Notes under the pieces: model-generated
The model's database searches: none
Seen by the model: only the letters and a program-made list of their open reading frames with translations
Told to the model about the DNA's origin: nothing
In this document: positions 22,816-33,460 of the stretch, piece by piece
How positions within the stretch are numbered: position 1 is the stretch's first letter
Layout: every line of letters starts with the position of its first letter
Made by a program: the position numbers and the translations under genes
NCBI GenBank assembly: GCA_948146395.1
Contig: OX411547.1
Location: forward strand, 32,964,614 to 33,028,613
DNA length: 64,000 bases
Direction of reading: 5' to 3'
Source: Fragum whitleyi
Taxonomy: Eukaryota; Mollusca; Bivalvia; Cardiida; Cardiidae

Positions 22816-23095
22816 ACCCTGCGTTCAGGGGCCTGTTTCACCAAAACATTTAAGACGTATTTTTGTCTTACCTATGACTTACTACATATTTAATTCAAAA
22901 ATCATGTATCACCAAACTATCGATACCTATGCTAAGTGATTGTTGTTGTTACTGGATCGAAAGTCATCAGTAAGACAAAAATATGTCCTAAATGTTTTGA
23001 TGAAACTGGCCCCAGGATACCAAAATGTTTACAACGCTTAAAACGTTCAAAGCGTGCGAAGCAGGATGTAATTTTTCATACGCTGAACGCATTTT
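22816..23095. repeat. Family C MITE interrupted by a family F MITE
   Basis: The C sequence CCCTGCGTTCAG ends at about 22828 and resumes with AGGATACCAAAATGTTTAC at about 23014. A complete family F element lies in between. The rest of C, with AACGTTCAAAGCGTGCGAAG and CTGAACGC, follows. Confidence 0.75.
22828..23013 (+). mobile_element. Family F MITE, 186 bp, nested in family C
   Basis: The ends are GGGGCCTGTTTCACCAAAAC and the near-complement GATGAAACTGGCCCC. A second, equally long copy is at 44620-44805. I count four differences between them. Non-coding. A short AG duplication around the insertion is possible (CAG left, AGG right). Confidence 0.85.
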
Positions 23096-23280
23096 CTTTT
23101 TGACAGTAGGACTTAAAGAGTTGATGCTGATTAACAAGAGATCGAATATCATTACGGTACGCAAATAACATACGATTGTTTCAAAATCCTTTTTTTATTG
23201 TTTTATAAGTGATTGTATATATAAACTGAAACCAACTTCTAATCCGTCACTGCATTTTTCTTTTTTTTTCGGCCCATCTG

Positions 23281-23672
23281 CATCATTTTCCAAGACTCAG
23301 CGCTCCATTCATTCATTCCAAATCTCACTCAAACCATTAAAAACGCTCCAGACTCACCGAAAAAAAATATAATTTATAACTTCATTCGAAATAAATAAGC
23401 TAGATAAAAATCGCGATTTCACTGACATAATTCAAAATGTACGCGTGCAATAGATTCTTGGAGAAATAGGAAGCTATTCATAGAACTTGCAAGCATGTTT
23501 TATTTAAGGGTGGTAAAAAATATCGCTGATTTGTCCATCCTGAACAAAATTTGCGATATTGGATTACCTCCCATTAAATTCAATCAAAACTCGTTCCACA
23601 CACTCATTCAATTTCATACAAAAATCACTCCAAAATCATTCACCGTGTCTATTTCACGATGTTGTTTACTGT
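23281..23672 (-). repeat. Family E element, reverse orientation
   Basis: It shows the reversed landmarks CCATTCATTCATTCCAAATC, AATCGCGATTTCACTGACAT, the small hairpin (CATCCTGAACAAAATTTGCG), GATTACCTCCC and CTATTTCACGATGTTG. Confidence 0.75.
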
Positions 23673-24169
23673 ACAGACATTTTCTGGAAAATTCAAGAAT
23701 TTTTATCATTGTATTGTGCCTTGCGTTCAGAATGTAAAAATGTTTTCGAATGTTCAGAAATTTATCAAACGGTTTACGAATGTTTTTATTACTATATACA
23801 TGTTTAGTGCGGTTTTATTGACTTGAATCTGACCCCTGCTATTTAGATGAATAAAAATCTGATTATTCCTACTCGGCTTGGCACGTGCTTTCATAGGAAT
23901 GAATATCAAACGATATTGAATGTATTATACACTTTGTTAATTGATAAAATATGTCGGTAATTGTTATTTAAGCATTTTTTCCACAGAGGTCAAAGTCGGG
24001 TCAAATTAACCAGGCTATATATGTATATTGTTTTCTACTTTAATCAATTGAATTGACAATAAGAGCGTATTTACTGAAAATTATTGAGAAATGGAAACGA
24101 AACCTTTTTAATATTCAGATTCAGGCATCCATGTTAGAATAGTTATGTTTTAGTATTGCACCTTCTTAA
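23673..24169. other. No feature seen
   Basis: AT-rich intronic DNA. Confidence 0.5.
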
Positions 24170-24333
24170 GGTAGTGGAGCGTATTATATCTTTGCTACTT
24201 TTCTGAACTCATGAACATTTAACATTGTTGTCCGAGGTTTCCCAATGAAAATCATTAGAAAACCTAGGTAAACACTGTTCAAGTTCATCACTTCCGAAAC
24301 ATTGCGGAACTATTACGAGTCCACTACCTTAAA
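24170..24333. repeat. Family D MITE, diverged
   Basis: It starts AAGGTAGTGGAGCGTATTA, has inner arms GAGGTTTCCCAATGAAAATC and GAAAACCTAGG, and ends ACTATTACGAGTCCACTACC. Confidence 0.75.
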
Positions 24334-24625
24334 TTCAAACGATTTTATCTTCATAACAGCAAGTCTGTGACAAATACGGAAATTAAGAAATTATCTTTGA
24401 GAGACTTTATGGAACTATGATGTGCGCAAGTTGAAAAAAATGGATGCGTTCGTAAAATTTTAAAGTAGAGGGTTGCTTTTTGATAGACGCAACTGAAAGG
24501 TAGTCGTTATCCTACTGAACTCACATATTGTTAGAAAATAATGCGTCTTTTAACCACACTGGCTCCAAATGTTCCCGCAATAATAAGGAAGAAAACAGAT
24601 TGAAAAGGATACAGCAAATTACATC

Positions 24626-24695
24626 TTAGATAATTTTGGAACGAAGTTGAATGAGTGGGATGAGTGACTTTTGAATGATATGAACGCTCTCGATT
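24626..24695 (+). repeat. Family E fragment
   Basis: TTAGATAATTTTGGAACGAA, then GTTGAATGAGTGGGATGAG, as in the left part of family E. The SINE follows directly. Confidence 0.45.
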
Positions 24696-24703
24696 TAAAT
24701 AAA

Positions 24704-24779
24704 GCCGCCGTCATAGCGCAGTTGGATGCGCGTCGGACTGTCAATCTAGAGGTCCCGGGTTCGATCCCCGACGGCGGCA
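24704..24779 (+). tRNA. tRNA-Asp(GTC)-like sequence, SINE head, probably not a functional tRNA
   Basis: The 7-bp acceptor stem GCCGCCG/CGGCGGC is perfect. The D-stem is GCGC/GCGC, the anticodon loop is CTGTCAA (GTC, Asp), and the T-arm holds the B box GGTTCGATCCC at 24758. The A box TAGCGCAGTTGG starts at 24714, three bases later than in a normal tRNA. The anticodon stem has a mismatch, and a SINE body follows without a T-run terminator. I therefore read it as the promoter head of the SINE. Confidence 0.6.
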
Positions 24780-24987
24780 CTTATTCTTTCCGACTCTTTG
24801 TCTTTCACCAATAGGTTGATAATCGTAGACCTATGTGAGATAGCAGCTGAAGGCTAGGAAAGAATGTGATGGTTGTACTGGTGAGAGAAATACTAGGAAT
24901 CCATTGTTAGGTGCTCCAGCCGCCGCGATATAACTGAAATGATGTTGAAAGAGGCGTTAAACTCCATTCAATCAATCAATAGATTGA
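24704..24987 (+). mobile_element. SINE with tRNA-Asp(GTC)-like head
   Basis: The first 75 bases fold as a tRNA-like head, listed separately. The body contains AATAGGTTGATAATCGTAG and a GAGAGAAATACTAGGAATCC block. The 3' part is GGTGCTCCAGCCGCCGCGAT, then TTGAAAGAGGCGTTAAACTC and an AATC-type tail (CAATCAATCAATAG). This head-body-tail order is that of molluscan tRNA-derived SINEs of the RUDI/V-SINE type, as I recall them. It is the most complete copy in the window. Confidence 0.8.
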
Positions 24988-25918
24988 AATAAGTCGATTT
25001 TGTATACTGTAAGTAGTTCTTTAAAGTTGGTCCTTGCGTAAAGATATAAACTGAAACGACAGTAAAAGAAAAATAAGACCGAGTTATTTCATCTTGTTTA
25101 TTCTATGAATATAAAAGAGACAGAACTCAAGTTTCAATAGACGAGGTCGAACATTATTACGTTATTTTCAAATTTTCTCTTGAAATATTGATAACTTTCA
25201 TATTGGGAAAGCAGTTGACAAGAAAATATATAGGCCATTTAACTTCATAAAATATTTATTGCTTTGTGCAAAATCAATTGTCAAGTAAATCGGTCTGGTA
25301 CGACCGACATGCGACTTTTCTCAAAAGAAGCGGACACCACGCCGCTTCAACTTCACTGAATTTTCGTTATTTTGTTTTTAAATTTACGAAATTCATCTGG
25401 TTTCTGTCGATTGTATAAAAGATATAGGTCGCTTAATTTGACATGATGTTGATCTCCTAGATTTACATGAGGAAAAAGTTATCAAAATTTTACTCGAAAG
25501 TGCACGTGTTATCACCGGAATAAATAAGTAACGGTATTTGATGTAACATATAAATTATTCACGTTGATAAAACTTTGTAGTTATTGATGTTTAAATATAG
25601 ATCTAAATCAGACTAAATTATACTAATGGTGTATGCACCTACGTTCCGTAAATAATCTAAAAATTTAAACGATCATTGTTTTTCGTAACATTTGTTGTTC
25701 AGTTAAACTTAAGATTAAATACTTATTCCGATTTGTGTTTAAGTACATTCTCATTCTAAGTTGAGTAAGGGAAAACGGTTAGCATCTCGGACCCTGAAGT
25801 GCTAGTGAAATCTTTGAAAACGTGATGCATTAATTAAGAATGAATTGCCTTTAAATCTTCTTTAAATCGGCCGTTTACTGTATGGTATCATGACTTCACA
25901 CCCAAAGAATTTTATACT
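24988..25918. other. No feature seen
   Basis: Intronic AT-rich sequence with no recognised repeat or exon. Confidence 0.5.
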
Positions 25919-25995
25919 AGGAAAAATATTGTGGAATAAGAAGAAATTGCTTGTAACAAGCAATTTCTCCTTCTCCCGTAACATTTTCCTCTACA
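25919..25995. repeat. Hairpin related to the family G centre
   Basis: AGAAGAAATTGCTTGTAACA pairs with the following AGCAATTTCTCCTTCT. The flanks AAATATTGTGGAATA and AACATTTTCCTCTAC match the inner part of family G, but no TTAA-flanked ends remain. Confidence 0.55.
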
Positions 25996-26102
25996 AAGGT
26001 TGGTTTCTCCACAAACAGCGTTTACCTTTATTCTTATTTCTATAAGAGGCCCACGGGAAAGACTGGGTTTACCCAACTGTGCAGCCTCGTTAAATGATGA
26101 CT

Positions 26103-26214
26103 TTATTATTATTATCATAATTATAATTATAATTATTATTATAAGTATTATTATCATTATTTTTCTTCTTCTTCTTCTTCTTCTCCTTCTTCTTCTTATT
26201 ATTATTATTATTAC

Positions 26215-26249
<35 letters not shown>
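26103..26249 (+). repeat. ATT / TTC microsatellite
   Basis: Mixed TTA, TTC and again TTA trinucleotide arrays. Long Ile- or Leu-rich open frames read across it are artefacts. Confidence 0.95.
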
Positions 26250-26755
26250 TCGTCTGTCACCTTTTCGAGTTTGGACCAGTCTTAGAATGGGAAGGGGGGG
26301 TTAAGGATTCAAAATACGAGATACAAGATACAAGATTTTATTCAGAATACCATCATAACATTTTGCGTGTTCTCCATCATACATGTAAAAACATAGTTTA
26401 ATAGAATACCAACGAATGATTACTAGGTATTTATCATGAAAAATCTAAGTTATTAGAGGTTTGATAAACTCACTAGAATATATTTTGTTTCCTCTAATAT
26501 TTCTTGGTTCATCAGCCGACGCAAAATTCTGAATCAGTTAGCTTCCCAATCATGGTAATCAAAATGGAGCTTTTGAAATGAAATTGCTCTTGATGTAGAG
26601 TGCTTTCTACGGTAGAGCATGAAATGTACTTCATCGTCTAATTCATTGCTCAAATACTATTGTAGAATCTTTCATCATGAGCGATCTGAGGTCTAGAATG
26701 GGGACCTTGTATGATAAGTCATTATGAGTAATATTCAATATTCTTCCAATTTCAG

Positions 26756-26895
26756 CGGTTGCCAACTTGGTAGCAGCGATGTACGGGACGGACTTTGTAA
26801 ATGCTAAGAGAGTGATCAACACCAAGGTTAAAAACCAAAAACCCAACCCAGAAAATCTGACCCTGGCCGAGAGAATATTGTTAAACAGACGAAAG
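26756..26895 (+). CDS. Internal coding exon of the same gene
   Basis: The acceptor CTTCCAATTTCAG ends at 26755 and the strong donor AAG/GTGAGT follows at 26896. Two leading bases complete a codon from the exon at 19664. Then the frame reads VANLVAAMYGTDFVNAKRVI, a Lys/Asn-rich segment, and KPNPENLTLAERILLNRRK, ending in phase 0. The C-terminal block (NP..LTLAER.LL..R) is repeated at the end of the next exon, which suggests a small helical motif used twice. No database family is recognised. Because the exon ends in phase 0, it can join either the exon at 29082 or the exon at 36847. Confidence 0.65.
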
Positions 26896-27360
26896 GTGAG
26901 TTACTTCAAATATGTATTCTGGAACGGAATAAGGTTACCTGCGGCATAATGTAACATTTATGATTCAAATTACTTATGGGCTAATTTCTACCGACGCTTT
27001 CAAAATATCTGTGTAGGCCTACTCAAAATTGTTTTCATTCAAAATAGAACAAATTTTAATCCAGTCAGAATGCACGAATATTAACGCATACAACTGAAGA
27101 CCAGCAATTTCATGTGAGTGATCAAAGAGCAATTTTACATTGAAAATGATAGGAGATAACGGTTCTCGAACCTCACATTTTTTTGCAGTAACTATACAGT
27201 TACATTATTTCTTCATTGGGGTTTGAGCTTTTCACATGCAAGATGCATTGACAGTGTCTTTCGTTTTGAAACTTAGCTACGAGTACGCAAAAACGTCGTG
27301 GGGCCGTCGTTTTAAATTTTCTCTCTTCAGTCCCCCACTTTGATTTTCTTCCGAATCCTT

Positions 27361-27491
27361 CCTTGCGGTCAGGATGACAAAACGGCTCAAACTGTTCACC
27401 AATTTAACATCGCTTTGCACGTGCACTTGCGTGCAAAGCCGGGTGAAATTGGCCAACATTTTGCAGCGTTTTGTCATCCTGAACCTAGGAC
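27361..27491. repeat. Family C MITE, complete
   Basis: The ends are CCTTGCGGTCAGGATGACAA and the TTTTGTCATCCTGAACCTAG block. The central hairpin pairs GCTTTGCACGTGCACT with CGTGCAAAGC. Confidence 0.8.
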
Positions 27492-27595
27492 TGGCTTTGT
27501 AGCAATGCGAGAAGACATTGAGAAACAACGAAATTATACTTTTGCGTTGAGATAGTGTCTGCAAACATCTAGACGTCTTCAGTAACATTAAGATA

Positions 27596-27830
27596 TGTAA
27601 CCCGTCGGGACCATCTTGGTACTGCGTAAAATGTCGATTCTAGTCAGTCTGTGCTGACTGCAAAGGCTAACTAGGCTCGGAAATATCCGCAGCAGATTTT
27701 CTGAACATTTATGATAATTCTTCCTTTCTGGATAAGAACAAGGGTAGACCTCAACTGGAATCAACTCCCCTATTCAAATATTTTCTACGGGGTTCCGGGA
27801 TTGTCCTTACATTGCTTGACGGGTCTCACA
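27596..27830 (+). repeat. Family A MITE
   Basis: It runs from TAACCCGTCGGGACCATCTT to GCTTGACGGGTCTCACATG. The core is degraded (TCTAGTCAGTCTGTGCTGAC). Confidence 0.65.
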
Positions 27831-27956
27831 TGAATAAAATGAAAAATAACTATCATTTTCTCTTATGTTGAACGTGTTCGCCATCTTGAGTTGGTCTACA
27901 CGTGGTCTTCAAATTGACCATAACTAAGATTTTTGTCTTGTTTTCTTGCCTTTATG

Positions 27957-28210
27957 TTACCCGGTTCGCGGAAAGGGGCCGTCTGGCAACTCTGTGAAAT
28001 AGACATTTTAAAAAGAGATTGATTCCAGTTAAGGTCAGCTGATAGTGGGATTTAAAAAGTTTTTTTACTGGACAGAAGAGTAGTCATTCTAGAATCAGAA
28101 AAACAGCCAATTGCCAAAACTTTCGCTCCTAGCCAGCCTGCGCAATCCGCGCAGTCTGACTAGTATCGACAATTTTCGTTCTTCCCAGATGGTCCCTTTT
28201 CGTTATCGTG
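27957..28210 (-). repeat. Family A MITE, reverse orientation
   Basis: It starts with the worn end CCGGTTCGCGGAAAGGGGCC. It contains GAGATTGATTCCAGTTAAGG, then the core hairpin CCTAGCCAGCCTGCGCAATC...GCGCAGTCTGACTAG at about 28127-28164, and ends CCCAGATGGTCCCTTTTCG. Confidence 0.7.
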
Positions 28211-29081
28211 TCATTTATGCATATGAAAAAAAGGTCAAGTAAAAGGAAAATGGGATCGGTATTATTGACTGGTTCTAATCGATCAGTTATTATATTTTTC
28301 CATGTGACGTTCCAGCGTCCCGTATCCATTGGCAACAAAACAAACGACCGTTACAGTTATAATTGCGTATCGATTTGACTTTAAGAGCCCTAAAATCTCG
28401 TTTGATACGAGAACTGTTATAACGGTCTTTAAATGGCGGCGATCGATATGTAATAGAGATTAATTGAAGTAAATAATATGACCCTTGTCTAACAATATTG
28501 CATCACAGGCAAAGATCGAAATTAAAAGTCATGTGAAATATTTTTATGATTAGATCTATTATTATCATTATTTTATCATTTTTTGACTCCTTCAACATAT
28601 TAAAGAGGTATGATTATTATAACTTAGATCAACTATAAAATATATTTTCAATCAAATTTCCTCGATTGCTACATCGGCAATACAATGGTTTAAGCATTGA
28701 ACAAGTTGTGGTTCTTTTTTAGTAATTCATAGGGTTCTAATTAGCGTTAGGTTGTTTATTCACGTGAACATTTTGACTCTATGATTCTAATTTGTGGCTA
28801 AAACAAATGTCCTACGCAAGAATAATTGAATGTTTTTTTTTTAATTATGACTCGAAAATACTTTCCCTATAAAAAATCTTTATCCACAGAGAATGTAAAA
28901 ATTTATTATACATATATATAAATGATGATTAAACACTAACGTGCTGGTTTCAAAACATATGCAAAATGTTCGTTAAGACCAACTTGTTTTCCGTGTGTTA
29001 CTCATTTCCAAAGTTCTCCTAGATACCATCAGATTTTTTATTTTATCTTTTATTATAAAAAGTTTTTTTTTTATTTTCCAG
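28211..29081 (+). other. Intron sequence, no feature seen
   Basis: AT-rich DNA ending in the T-rich tract and CAG of the next acceptor at 29081. Confidence 0.5.
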
Positions 29082-29624
29082 GAACAACAACAACAAAGAA
29101 AGGATTCTCCATCTGGGAGTGTAGACATATCTGAACTAACTAATCATAATGACGAGCGAAAGACCCCGACGCCCGAACCGACGTTGGCGGAGACTTCACG
29201 CCGATCCCCGGTAATAACCTGTGATAGCCCCGATAGTCCCATTGACCCAGAACCCTTATTTACACCGGTACATAGATGCCGGGATAATATTGTCATCGTA
29301 AAACCAGCTACTTTAAAACTCGAACCTGCTTACAAAGAACCGCCATTTCAATTCCTCCAAGGCACTAACAAACTTTTTTTCTGTGATAGACAAAGGTCGC
29401 CGTCCCCCGGTTTTGACAAAAGGTCAAGGCCGAATTCATCTCTTGGTTGCTATGACAACAAGTCTGAACAGGAAGCGGAAACGGAAGTGCGTCGACCGGC
29501 TTCGAGTTTAGAGAGGCGTCGGACGAGAAAAAGTGAGAAAGTGAACAATCCAAATGAACTGACACTTGCTCAAAAACTGATTCTCTACAAAAATGTAATG
29601 GCTTATAAAGAGTCAAAAGAGTGA
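29082..29624 (+). CDS. Terminal coding exon (short isoform) of the same gene
   Basis: A T-rich tract with TTTTCCAG (ending at 29081) opens the exon in phase 0, matching the donor at 26895. It starts with Glu, four Gln, Arg, Lys and runs 180 codons to a TGA at 29622. The sequence is hydrophilic and Ser/Pro/Arg-rich (RKTPTPEPTLAETSRRSPV, later RQRSPSPGFDKRSRPNSS), with several SP/TP sites, so it is probably mostly disordered. Near the end NNPNELTLAQKLILYKN echoes the end of the previous exon. Joined to the three upstream exons, this gives a 274-residue protein. A weak GTAATG at 29595, just after the echoed motif and in phase 0, could let the exon splice onward instead of using the stop. Function not recognised. 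Confidence 0.7.
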   Translation, partial: EQQQQRKDSPSGSVDISELTNHNDERKTPTPEPTLAETSRRSPVITCDSPDSPIDPEPLFTPVHRCRDNIVIVKPATLKLEPAYKEPPFQFLQGTNKLFFCDRQRSPSPGFDKRSRPNSSLGCYDNKSEQEAETEVRRPASSLERRRTRKSEKVNNPNELTLAQKLILYKNVMAYKESKE

Positions 29625-29800
29625 CAGTTTATTCTAGAGCTGCTGCAATGCACGCGCAGCTGTGAATTTCTGGAAAGAGAAAGTATTAATTAATTTGTGC
29701 TTTACCAAAGATTCAATAATTGATATATACTTTGTTGTTAAGAAGCCTATTCAAGTTTTTTTTTATGAGTAATAAATATAAATCTTGATTATATTAAGAT
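29625..29800 (+). terminator. 3' UTR with polyadenylation signal
   Basis: AATAAA at 29771-29776 lies about 147 bases after the stop codon, with T-rich sequence downstream from about 29799. This supports 29082-29624 being a genuine last exon. Confidence 0.6.
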
Positions 29801-30829
29801 TTTTTTATCTCCTTTAAGTATTGACGCAGTTTTTGCATTGACTGAGATTATTTTTTATTTCATAAAGTCATTTCTCAAAAGCTTGAAACGTCAATGTTTT
29901 TACCTTTGTTTATTGATATCAAGACATCTCGATTTCGGATGGATAAAGTATGCGAGCACAACTCTTTTACAGCGCTTCCGGAGTTCAGACTTGTTGTCAC
30001 GTGACAGATAGCATGGTAACCTTAAAATAAACTCATCAATAAAATTGACAAAATGATATAACTAAATAAAAACACGATATATTAACCTACGTTTTAAAAT
30101 CTAGATTATGTACAAAAATGAAAACCCAACAAACAAAACAAACCGAATGAACATGGCCTCATTCAAAAAGGTTTAGTTGTTGGGATTTGATCTAGTAAAT
30201 TAATTTAACTCTCTCGTTGTTTAATCGAAGCGTTTATACAAATAATGGGTTTTGTCCAGAAAGGGTCCAAACTACTAAATTATTTTCTAAAAAATGAAAT
30301 ATTGTAATTCAGAAATTACTCTAAAAATACTATTTTGGTCAACCAGTTTGGCCCACGCAGTATGGTTAATTATTATTCCCGCTATGCAGATGTCCCTGTT
30401 TTTCAATACGGGTCTCATTTAAATGGCTTGAACTAATGTTAAAACATAAATAAAAACGTTATATTTCTTATTTCAAACACTATGTATAGAGTACCTAAAG
30501 AACAAAAGTATTTGTCCTTTCATCAGAAATTGATCAGAAAACTTTGAAAATCAAAACCATGTAACGGCAAAATTATAAGTAATATAATTGATTAGAATCA
30601 TGGAAAATCAATTAACAAGTGATACTTTATGCACGAAACATCAAAGTGTTTGATGATGTCAATATTTTATGTTATCTGTTCAATTGTCTCCAAGTCTGAA
30701 CTCTGTAAAGCAGTTAATGAATTTTCAATGAAGCATCATCTACTTTAATTTTCTCAAATTAGCCTGTTTAGTAAAAAGAGAAGCCATCGTCAAAAGCATT
30801 TTATCTTTCCAGACAATACGAGCCTTCGC
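29801..30829. other. No feature seen
   Basis: AT-rich DNA. If the exon at 36847 belongs to the same gene this is intron; otherwise it is intergenic. Confidence 0.5.
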
Positions 30830-30925
30830 TAGGCATTTCCAATAATTGTACATGTGCGCAAAGCGAAGCCTTTGGCCAGTCTGTGCATCCGCAGTCTGAT
30901 CAGAGTCTTCATTATGCGATCTGTA
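30830..30925. repeat. Family B fragment with core hairpin
   Basis: GCATTTCCAATAATTGTACA, GTGCGCAAAGCGAAG and the hairpin TTGGCCAGTCTGTGC...CAGTCTGATCAGAG. Confidence 0.6.
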
Positions 30926-30984
30926 TACCATATATGGAGATTAGGTATTTACTCCTTTTGGGGCCATCAGCGGATATTCTTATT

Positions 30985-31372
30985 GCATTTTTGGTTCTCT
31001 AGGATGCTCGAAGTTTGTGATTTGTGCGTATACAATAAATTTTGTTTGTTCGATCAAATTTCGTGTATTCTGACTAACTGAAAAATAAGTTTCATTCCCA
31101 AATGAAATTATCTTTAAATACGCAGCTATTTTGTAAGCTTCCGCACAAAGTAGTCCCGAAAGAAATATGTCCCATGTGGAGAAATATTTAGACTTTTGCT
31201 TCATAATATTTAATTATAAGATATAAAGAAATAATTTATTGAATTGCCCGAGGTTATGAAACTATAAACCTAATCACACTCATTTATGAATCCGCTTCGC
31301 GAATTCATAAAGTGTGATTAGGTTTTTAGTTTCATCCTTCATGAAATCAACAAGAACTCTCTTCGTCTCTTA
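30985..31372. repeat. Family H hairpin element
   Basis: The palindrome at about 31265-31327 is ACCTAATCACACTCATTTAT, centre CGCTTCGCG, then the complementary arm. The left body has GCTATTTTGTAAGCTTCCGC, as in the copy near 11.8 kb, and ATGAAATCAACAAGAACTCT lies at the right. Confidence 0.7.
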
Positions 31373-31599
31373 TTTGTGATTGTTGTAAATGCCACGCGCA
31401 GGGCTCATAAATATCCCAAAGCGTTGAGGAAAAACTATGTTTTTTCATCAAAGAAGTCTCTATTTCGAAGAATTCTATTAAATCGTCTTTTGAATATTAA
31501 CAGGCAGTTTCAACTTAAAAAGAGAGAATTGAAAATGAAATATTCTATTAATATTTGTCATAATCTTGTTCATTCATGTTAAAAGCAATCTTCTATTTT

Positions 31600-31650
31600 T
31601 CTCTTTCTCTCGTTCTCTCGTTCTTTCTTTCTTTCTTTCAATCTTCCTTT

Positions 31651-31690
<40 letters not shown>

Positions 31691-31696
31691 TTCCCA

Positions 31697-31727
<31 letters not shown>

Positions 31728-31740
31728 TTCCCACTTTCTC
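31600..31740 (+). repeat. CTTT microsatellite
   Basis: Long CTTT arrays with two TTTTCCCAC interruptions at about 31690 and 31728. Confidence 0.95.
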
Positions 31741-31741
31741 T

Positions 31742-32693
31742 TTGTCTGTCCCCTTATTTAGAAATCATTAATACTATCTCAGTCTTTGTTTCTCACAAAC
31801 AACGTTATGATTTTGCAAAGATTCTCCATGATAAAATTTACAACACTTCTCATTTTTATTTTTTTCTGTACATTTATCAGTGACTTTATATATAGATTTG
31901 GTTATTTTAAAGTGGTTAAAGCTGGGTAGACTAGAAAATGAAGATGTAAGTAAGCATTCCTATCCAGTACGTTTCCAATGGGTAATTACTAACCCCCACC
32001 ACACCCTTAAAAAAGACACCACAACAAAAAAACGCACATAAAACAAACATTTAATAAGTTACTTTTCGTCCAATACAGTGTTCCTCAAAAACATGGTCCT
32101 GCGCACAAGCTATACTCCCTTTTCTTATATTTTCTTACATTTCGATAAAACAAATTCTCTCGCATAGATTTCTAAAAGTATGCATATTAAGGAGATTCCC
32201 TTACTGATTTTCAACTGTTTATCCCCGTTGTGCCTTACAAATTATTGTGCCTACTTGAAAAATATCTCTATCTATTTAAAAACTTATCGCCATTTGGTTA
32301 TCTCAACGTATGAAATACATAGTTTGTCACTGTCAACAAATGTAAAGGAAAAGTAATGGGTACCAAAATGAAATCAAAGGATTTCAAGCAAATATATTCT
32401 ATGATGCTGCTTTCCCTTTGTCCTCTGATGACAACGTTCGCGAAGAATTCAAAAATTGTACGCCACTTTGTACGTGTTCCCGAAACGTCGCAGTAACGTC
32501 AGTTTTTTTTGTTTTTTTTTTTTTGAAAATCAGTATTATTTTTTTTACTTTATGATTTGCGATGCAAAAATTACGTCAAATTACGTTAAATTCGCTAATT
32601 GATAGAGTCAGTTTGCTGCTACGCTTCTCCCTTTTTGCAAAGCGGCCTGCAATTTATGAATTTTTGCAAAAAGATTTTGCATCCTTAGTGCAT
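31742..32693. other. No feature seen
   Basis: Contains a T-rich run at about 32502-32524. No gene or repeat family is supported. Confidence 0.5.
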
Positions 32694-32824
32694 CCCTGTA
32701 TTCAGGATGTAAAAGCGTTTCGCAAGCGCTTTGAGATGAAACCCCGCTTTGCACGTGCACATACGTGCAAAGCGAGGTATCATTTCGAAAGCGCTACACT
32801 AACGCTTTCATCCTGAACGCAGGG
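32694..32824. repeat. Family C MITE, complete
   Basis: The ends are CCCTGTATTCAGGATG and CATCCTGAACGCAGGG. Inner arms: GCGCTTTGAGATGAAAC and ATTTCGAAAGCGC. Central hairpin: CCCCGCTTTGCACGTGCAC with GTGCAAAGCGAGG. An 84-residue open frame over it is not a gene. Confidence 0.8.
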
Positions 32825-33380
32825 CAGATTTCATTTATTAGATTCGATCTCTGGATAACCATTAAAAGTATCCTCTAGCCATTTTTTAAGGTTTTCCATT
32901 GTCTTCTAACGTAGTTTCTTCCAATTATAAGTCTGTTATGATCACAAAGAGAAAATTTATTACTTTGATAATATCTATATTAAAAGTTAGAAATAATTTA
33001 CTTGCTTTGAAATCTATAATTGTAATTTTGTGTTCTAAGATGAAAGACATCCAAATGGAAATTTACACAATAGAAAATCGAAATTCATTTTTTCTAAAGG
33101 CAATACATTTTTTTTAATCATTTTCGTTCACAACACATTTATCTTTATCCCTTTTTTTCTACATTTTTAAGTCAAACTGATTTTTAAAAAAGCCAGCAAT
33201 AAATCAAACAAGAGGACATGTATGATCTTATGCGCACGTCGGTTTCATTTTAAAACGTAAAAAATATAGCTTTCAGGTAATCCGTACTTAGGGCGTTTTA
33301 TAATCGACTTGATTATATATTTTTATTGAAAAATAGATTTGTTTTTTACAACAATCTGGGACTGGAAATAATAAACAATT

Positions 33381-33460
33381 TAATGGCTCAACACGAAACT
33401 GTTGTAACTGCTCATATGTTTAAAGGCAGTGACAACTAATTTCGCGTTGATTCATCAAAT
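33381..33460. repeat. Short palindrome, relative of 22550-22620
   Basis: AATGGCTCAACACGAAACTG and the right-hand CGCGTTGATTCATC are outer arms. GTAACTGC...GGCAGTGAC are the inner arms. Confidence 0.5.

Noticed and set aside
24704..24779. Functional tRNA-Asp gene
   Set aside because: It has a three-base insertion before the A box, an imperfect anticodon stem, no T-run terminator, and a SINE body attached. The same body follows other, degraded heads in the window.
26000..26401. 133-residue Ile/Leu-rich protein
   Set aside because: Most of it is the ATT/TTC microsatellite read in frame.
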